Source of the DNA: an uncultured Campylobacter sp.
GTDB taxonomy: Bacteria > Campylobacterota > Campylobacteria > Campylobacterales > Campylobacteraceae
NCBI RefSeq assembly: GCF_937997405.1
Contig: NZ_CALKTL010000077.1
Coordinates: 1-26,980, forward strand
Direction: 5' to 3'
DNA: 26,980 nt
Each line of letters begins with the position of its first letter. Positions within the stretch are counted from its first letter, which is position 1. This document shows positions 23,167 to 26,980 of the stretch, in pieces. Under the pieces are notes generated by a model. It searched no databases and was not told the DNA's origin. It was given only the letters and a program-made list of their open reading frames with translations. A program made the position numbers and the translations under genes.

Positions 23167-24096
23167 CTACTTATTTTTACTTTCGCAGGTGGAGTTTCGC
23201 ATCGCGGTATCGGCGGTATCGGAGTCAGCTACCGCCGTACTTTCGGGCGCAGCGCCAGGCTCATTATCGCCCGCGGAAATTTTAGACGCGAAATCCTCGG
23301 CGCCTGTGAAATTTTCACCCGCAGCGGCATTATTTGAAGAAACTGCATTATTCGGCGCGGCGGAGCTTTGTTTGTTTAAATTTGAAGCGCCCTTCAAATT
23401 CTGCGCGCCGTTTGAATCAGCGGCGCCATTAGAATTTTGCGCGGCGAAATTCTGCGCGGCGCAGGAATTCTGTGCGTCTGAATTTTCACCTAAATTTTGT
23501 GTGTCGCAGAAACTTTGCGCATCGGAATTTTGCGTATCGGAATTTTCATCGCGGAGGTTTTTAGCTTTAAAATTTTTACCGCTACTCGCACTTTTTTTAG
23601 AACCCTTGCGAGTCTTTGGAGCGGTTTGCTCTTCCTCAGAGCTTTGCGAAAGACCCGCTTTTTCGCGCAAAATTCTGCTCAGCTCGTAGATCGAAATTTC
23701 AAACGAGCCCGGTAGCGTGGCCTCCGTGTCGCTGTAAAATCGCAAAAAATTAAAGCGGTCCTGCGCCTGCGGTGTTTTTTTGAATACAAAATTTAAAAGC
23801 TCCGTTTTGTTTCTGCCCGCGACGAAGGTTTTTGTGCCTAAATTTGCGATATCTTTATATTCAAAGCTCTCGGAATTTGCCCCGCGCACGATCGTAAAAG
23901 CATCCTCGCCGATCTGCAAATAATTTTTCGCGCCGAGTCTGAGCGCGCAAAAAAACGCGCAAAATGCCGCCACTACGGAAGCGAAAAGCGCCGCGCCGCC
24001 AAAGCCCGCGTGGTAGCAATATCCGCTAGCGAGCGCCAAAATCGCCGATCCCGCCAGCGTCATCGCTACGGGCTTTTTATTCTCTTTTACTATCAT
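23167..24096 (-). CDS. Membrane protein with long N/Q/S/A-rich C-terminal tail
   Basis: 309 residues. Two hydrophobic segments (about 10-31 and 33-53) form a hairpin in the inner membrane. A compact soluble domain (about 55-150) has beta-rich sequence (YLQIGEDAFTIVRG, FEYKDIANLGTKTF) reminiscent of bacterial PH-like domains that follow paired helices. Residues about 155-309 are low complexity: a Lys/Ser stretch, then many D-x-QNS, AAQN and SNGA units. The tail codons repeatedly contain RAATTY (10 sites in about 200 bp, 23377-23577). The ATG overlaps the stop of the lipoprotein gene by 4 nt (ATGA). Function unknown; the operon context is envelope-related. Confidence 0.7.
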   Translation of the reverse strand: MIVKENKKPVAMTLAGSAILALASGYCYHAGFGGAALFASVVAAFCAFFCALRLGAKNYLQIGEDAFTIVRGANSESFEYKDIANLGTKTFVAGRNKTELLNFVFKKTPQAQDRFNFLRFYSDTEATLPGSFEISIYELSRILREKAGLSQSSEEEQTAPKTRKGSKKSASSGKNFKAKNLRDENSDTQNSDAQSFCDTQNLGENSDAQNSCAAQNFAAQNSNGAADSNGAQNLKGASNLNKQSSAAPNNAVSSNNAAAGENFTGAEDFASKISAGDNEPGAAPESTAVADSDTADTAMRNSTCESKNK

Positions 24097-24710
24097 CTTC
24101 CCTGCTTAATCAGTTGTCTTATATATTCGTAAATTTTAAAATTTAGCGCATCCATTACCGAGTCTTTAGAGCCCGGATTTTTGATGCTTTGGTAGTTGAG
24201 ATTAGTTACGTAATCCTTCCAGGCGCCCTTGTTTTTAACGCTTATGTAGAGGCTGATCTGCGAGTCGTAGAAGTAGTCTCTGTAATAATCGTCGTCGTCC
24301 CAAGGATCATAACCGAACGGCATCCCCCAGCCCACGCCCACGCCCGTATATCTATAATACCTGCCAAATCCCATTCCGAAGCTAAATCTCGGATTATCCC
24401 ACGATCTGCGCGAAAAATCCGCCTTGCGGAAGTAGTTGAGATTGCCGCCGATTTGGACGTTCGCCGCGCTTTTATTAACGACCTTAAATCCGTCTGTGCG
24501 CAGATGCTGGATCACTACTTGGGTTAAATTCGAATCCGTCGTAGAGGTATTGGTAAAATTTACGCTTATGAGCTTATCTTGCGGAAATTCCATAATGTGA
24601 AGCGGCTCGGAAGTGCGCACGATACCGCTATTTACGGGAACGTTTTTAGAGCAACCCGTAAAAATCAAAAACGCCGAAATGACCAAAAAAAGTGAAATTT
24701 TATTTTTCAA
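24093..24710 (-). CDS. TraT-like outer-membrane lipoprotein
   Basis: A 205-residue lipoprotein: lipobox FTGC with Cys20. Residues about 48-95 (ISVNFTNTSTTDSNLTQ, then LRTDGFKVVNKSAANVQ and GGNLNYFRKAD) follow the start of TraT, the F-plasmid surface-exclusion and complement-resistance lipoprotein. As in TraT, a Gly-rich stretch comes next (FGMGFGRYY to GVGVGWGMPFG), though here it is Tyr/Trp-rich and includes a DPWDDDDYYRDY acidic cluster. The C-terminal half differs. Role in surface exclusion or serum resistance is only inferred. The start is TTG with AAGGA 6 nt upstream; TACAAT is at 24754-24759. First gene of a four-gene operon. Confidence 0.75.
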   Translation of the reverse strand: MKNKISLFLVISAFLIFTGCSKNVPVNSGIVRTSEPLHIMEFPQDKLISVNFTNTSTTDSNLTQVVIQHLRTDGFKVVNKSAANVQIGGNLNYFRKADFSRRSWDNPRFSFGMGFGRYYRYTGVGVGWGMPFGYDPWDDDDYYRDYFYDSQISLYISVKNKGAWKDYVTNLNYQSIKNPGSKDSVMDALNFKIYEYIRQLIKQGR

Positions 24711-24753
24711 GACGGATCCTTTCGCTTAAGATTTCAAATCCTAAATTTGAGTG

Positions 24754-24759
24754 ATTGTA
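24754..24759 (-). promoter_or_regulatory. Extended -10 box of the TraT-like operon
   Basis: TGC-TACAAT on minus, 43 nt ahead of the TTG start. Confidence 0.55.
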
Positions 24760-24845
24760 GCATAAATTTAAAATTTTAATGTCAGCAAGAGAGGATTTTT
24801 TGAAATAACTTAGCGGCAAATAGGCAAGAGCGAAATTTTTAAATA

Positions 24846-24898
24846 AAATTTCACGCCGAGCGACCGCTAAATTTAAAGCCGTCGCTCGGTTGAAATTT
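24846..24898 (-). terminator. Rho-independent terminator of the fdhAB transcript
   Basis: A long hairpin: CCGAGCGAC (24856-24864) pairs with GTCGCTCGG (24881-24889), and outer AAATTTCA (24846-24853) pairs with TGAAATTT (24891-24898). On minus it is followed by TTTTATTTAAAAATTT. It lies 50 nt after the fdhB stop, so no further fdh gene is transcribed from this promoter. Confidence 0.75.
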
Positions 24899-24948
24899 CT
24901 GCGAAAAGAGGCGGAATTTTAAACCAGAGCGTTTAAAATTCCATAATC

Positions 24949-25506
24949 TTATAGGCTCACACCGCGCGTAAGCACGCGCTTGCGATAAACCTCCGAAACT
25001 CTGCTCGCGTCGCCCACGATTAAGGCATTGGTCGAGCAGATCGCCGCACACATCGGAACCTTGCCCTCTGCGATACGGTTTTGACCATATTTATGTAGCT
25101 CTTCGTGCGAAAACGTAGGCTCCGGTCCACCCGCGCACATAGTGCACTTGTCCATCGCGCCTTTGATACCGAAAGCTCCGTCTCTAGGGAATTGCGGAGC
25201 ACCGAACGGACACGCATAGAGACAGTATCCACAGCCGATACATTTATCTTTGTCGTGTAAAACGACGCCGTCGGTTCTGATATAGAAGCATTGAACCGGG
25301 CAAACCTGCGCACAAGGTGCGTCGGTGCAGTGTTGGCAAGCGATAGAGCTTGAAACCTCCTGCCCCTCGATGCCCTCGTTTAAAGTGATGACCTTGCGTC
25401 TATTGATCTGCACGGGAACCTCGTGCGCCGAGCTGCAGGCTACCTGGCAACCATAGCAAGCGATGCAACGCTCGACATCGACGTAAAATTTTAATCTTGC
25501 CGGCAT
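24949..25506 (-). CDS. fdhB: Formate dehydrogenase iron-sulfur subunit FdhB
   Basis: The 185-residue electron-transfer subunit that carries electrons from the molybdo/tungstopterin subunit FdhA to the cytochrome subunit and the menaquinone pool. Four ferredoxin-type cysteine clusters are visible: C14-C17-C20-C24, C57-C60-C65-C69, C89-C92-C95-C99 and C121-C124 with C153-C157, enough for four [4Fe-4S] centres. The length agrees with Campylobacter FdhB, which lacks the C-terminal membrane anchor of E. coli FdnH. GGAGATAAA precedes the ATG, and the AAGGAG overlaps the stop codon of fdhA, so the two are coupled. The cytochrome b subunit (fdhC) is not downstream, where a terminator follows. Any fdhC must lie elsewhere. 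Confidence 0.93.
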   Translation of the reverse strand: MPARLKFYVDVERCIACYGCQVACSSAHEVPVQINRRKVITLNEGIEGQEVSSSIACQHCTDAPCAQVCPVQCFYIRTDGVVLHDKDKCIGCGYCLYACPFGAPQFPRDGAFGIKGAMDKCTMCAGGPEPTFSHEELHKYGQNRIAEGKVPMCAAICSTNALIVGDASRVSEVYRKRVLTRGVSL

Positions 25507-25515
25507 TTTATCTCC

Positions 25516-26980
25516 TTATGCTCTTTCTAGTCTGCAAAGACCGGCGTTGAATTCCGAAATTTGCGTATTTATGTCAAAGCCGTAGTTGGTAATCGTATTT
25601 GAGCTCTCGCCTCTAATATATGGCTTAGTGCCCTCAGGGTAACGCTCGCTTAGATCCTCGCCCTGGAAAATTCCCGCGAAGTTATACGGCATAACAATAC
25701 GATCAGGCGTTACGGCGTGCGAATAGATGCACTTGACTTTGATCTTCGTGCCTTGCGGCGAATGAATCCACATCATCTCGCCATCTTTGATACCTTTATC
25801 AGCGGCAAGCTTAGGATTTACGTGTGCAAACATCTCCGGAGTAATCGCCGAAAGATACTTGCTCGTGCGCTCGATCATGCCTGCACCGCTTAAATTTACA
25901 AGCCTTAGCGAGCTTACGATCGTAGGGAAGTCCTTGCTCCAATCCTGCTTTTTCTGCTCGGAGATAAATCTCGTAAAGACGCGGAAATTTCGTTTTTGAT
26001 CCGCAAAGGTCGGATATTTCTCCACCAAATCCCATCTCGGCGAGTGGATCGGTTCGCGATGCTTTGGAATTTGATCCGCAAACTGCCAAACCTTCGCTCT
26101 TGCTCTTGCATTTCCGCAAGGACAAATTCCAAACTCGCGACATTTTTTAGCGATAATGCCACTATAATCGGTGCTCCACGTAGGTCCCATCTTGGCTTTT
26201 TCATCCTCGCTTAGCGTAATGCCTAAAACCTGCTCGATATTTGCCTTAGTAATCTCTGCATGACCGCCCGAAATTTTTGATCCCGGAAGTGTAATACTCT
26301 CGTCGGCTAGCTGCGAAACGCCGTCGTGCTCTAAGCCAAAGCGGTTTCTAAATCCCATACCGCCGTCGGCATAAGGCTTAGTTACGTCGTAAAGAATCGG
26401 CGTGCCCGGGTGTTGCGTATCCCAGCAAGGCCATGGAAGGCCGTAGTATTCGCCCTCGACCTCGCCGCCTATGCCGCGCAGGGTATCGGGATCAAATAGA
26501 TGCCAGTTTTTCTGCTGTCTGCGAAATCTAGCTGCGGTGCGTCCGTTATTTCCAATACTTTGAGTATTGCGTGCAATCTCATCGGTAGCGTCGTCAGGCC
26601 AAACAAAATCGTCTTTAACCTGCTTAAGCTCGCCATCAACGATGCCCATCTTCATGCCGCGAACATATTCGTCGTAAAAGCCGAATTTTTTCGCGAATAG
26701 AAACATTACCTCTTGATCTTCTTTGCTCTCAAATAGAGGCTTAACGATCTGAGTTCTCCACTGACCGCTACGGTTTGTAGCGCTTAGATGACCTTCGCTC
26801 TCGAACTGCGTAGCTACCGGCAAGACGTAAATTCCGTCCGGTCTATCGTTTAGGATCGCCACTTCGTTTAAGAACGGCTCGGCGACTACCAGCATATCGA
26901 TCTTGCCTAACGCTTCTTGAGTCTCGCGAACATGAGCCATAGATGTAATTCCGGTACCTTGCACCCAAAGAACGCGGACG
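25516..26980 (-). CDS. fdhA: Formate dehydrogenase catalytic subunit FdhA, 3' part
   Basis: The frame is open to the right edge (26979), so this is the C-terminal half (about 487 residues) of a protein normally above 900. It contains the molybdopterin-oxidoreductase central part (VQGTGITSMAHVRETQEALGK, NEVAILNDRPDGIYVLPVATQ, ending in a QFESEGHLSATNRSGQWR stretch) and the C-terminal dinucleotide-binding domain (IHSPQGTKIKVKC, IVMPYNFAGIF, SSNTITNYGFD). The enzyme oxidises formate to CO2 in the periplasm with electrons passing to FdhB. The twin-arginine signal, the first [4Fe-4S] site and the Sec/Cys ligand lie outside the window. In Campylobacter that ligand is commonly selenocysteine. The GTG at 26962-26964 is not the true start. 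Confidence 0.93.
   Translation of the reverse strand, partial: VRVLWVQGTGITSMAHVRETQEALGKIDMLVVAEPFLNEVAILNDRPDGIYVLPVATQFESEGHLSATNRSGQWRTQIVKPLFESKEDQEVMFLFAKKFGFYDEYVRGMKMGIVDGELKQVKDDFVWPDDATDEIARNTQSIGNNGRTAARFRRQQKNWHLFDPDTLRGIGGEVEGEYYGLPWPCWDTQHPGTPILYDVTKPYADGGMGFRNRFGLEHDGVSQLADESITLPGSKISGGHAEITKANIEQVLGITLSEDEKAKMGPTWSTDYSGIIAKKCREFGICPCGNARARAKVWQFADQIPKHREPIHSPRWDLVEKYPTFADQKRNFRVFTRFISEQKKQDWSKDFPTIVSSLRLVNLSGAGMIERTSKYLSAITPEMFAHVNPKLAADKGIKDGEMMWIHSPQGTKIKVKCIYSHAVTPDRIVMPYNFAGIFQGEDLSERYPEGTKPYIRGESSNTITNYGFDINTQISEFNAGLCRLERA

Noticed and set aside
23189..23689. Long plus-strand frame (166 codons) antisense to the low-complexity tail
   Set aside because: Mirror of the repetitive GAATTTTGC units on the other strand; the minus-strand frame has the ribosome site, 4-nt overlap and membrane domain.
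1..26980. CRISPR arrays, tRNA/rRNA genes, insertion sequences, prophage
   Set aside because: No regularly spaced repeats, no cloverleaf or rRNA-like sequence, and no transposase or integrase frame was found.

Overview
The window looks like chromosomal DNA from a mid-GC member of Campylobacter, probably one of the oral or host-associated species of the C. gracilis, C. showae and C. rectus type. This is inferred from the gene set: a bacterial STT3 oligosaccharyltransferase (PglB), a Campylobacter-type formate dehydrogenase FdhAB, a carboxyspermidine dehydrogenase, a peptidoglycan O-acetylation cluster and EF-P. The dense AAATTT/RAATTY signature supports it. The species cannot be fixed from the sequence alone. 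Nearly all genes lie on the minus strand; only three real genes (the DUF234-type protein, a lipoprotein and efp) are on plus.

Layout. 53-2304: a class V aminotransferase/cysteine desulfurase-like gene, divergent from a DUF234-type protein that lacks its usual ATPase half. 2342-3172: an EexN-like lipoprotein. 3379-4774: a DsbC-like periplasmic thioredoxin-fold protein, divergent from efp. 5054-5287: a short SelW/Rdx-family selenoprotein gene with an in-frame UGA, easily missed by ordinary ORF calling. 5441-6151: a metallophosphoesterase. 6520-10435: a compact three-gene operon (MBOAT PatA, SGNH protein, Ape1-like SGNH lipoprotein) for adding and removing O-acetyl groups on peptidoglycan. 10436-11891: about 1.5 kb without a convincing gene. 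11948-14230: metE. 14587-15171: a small outer-membrane beta-barrel. 15410-17590: an AT-richer pglB with no other pgl gene in the window. 17770-18016: a frameshifted small membrane protein remnant. 18120-19449: two small exported proteins. 19531-19697: two related palindromic elements. 19731-20942: carboxyspermidine dehydrogenase (polyamine synthesis). 21327-21501: a frameshifted DUF2892-type membrane protein. 21999-24710: a four-gene operon (TraT-like lipoprotein, membrane protein with a long N/Q/S-rich tail, LysE-type exporter, unknown cytoplasmic protein). 24949-26980: fdhB and the 3' part of fdhA, continuing past the right edge.

How the parts fit. The envelope theme is strong: O-acetylation of peptidoglycan, N-glycosylation, periplasmic disulfide handling, a beta-barrel and four lipoproteins. 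Two of those lipoproteins resemble conjugal exclusion proteins. The selenoprotein gene and fdhA are linked by need, because FdhA of this group is normally a selenoprotein too. The main observations beyond ordinary annotation are the recoded selW-like gene, two frameshifted small membrane genes, a gene with a perfect Shine-Dalgarno but no ordinary start codon, a twin palindromic element and the strong excess of RAATTY sites, which also appears to shape low-complexity protein linkers.
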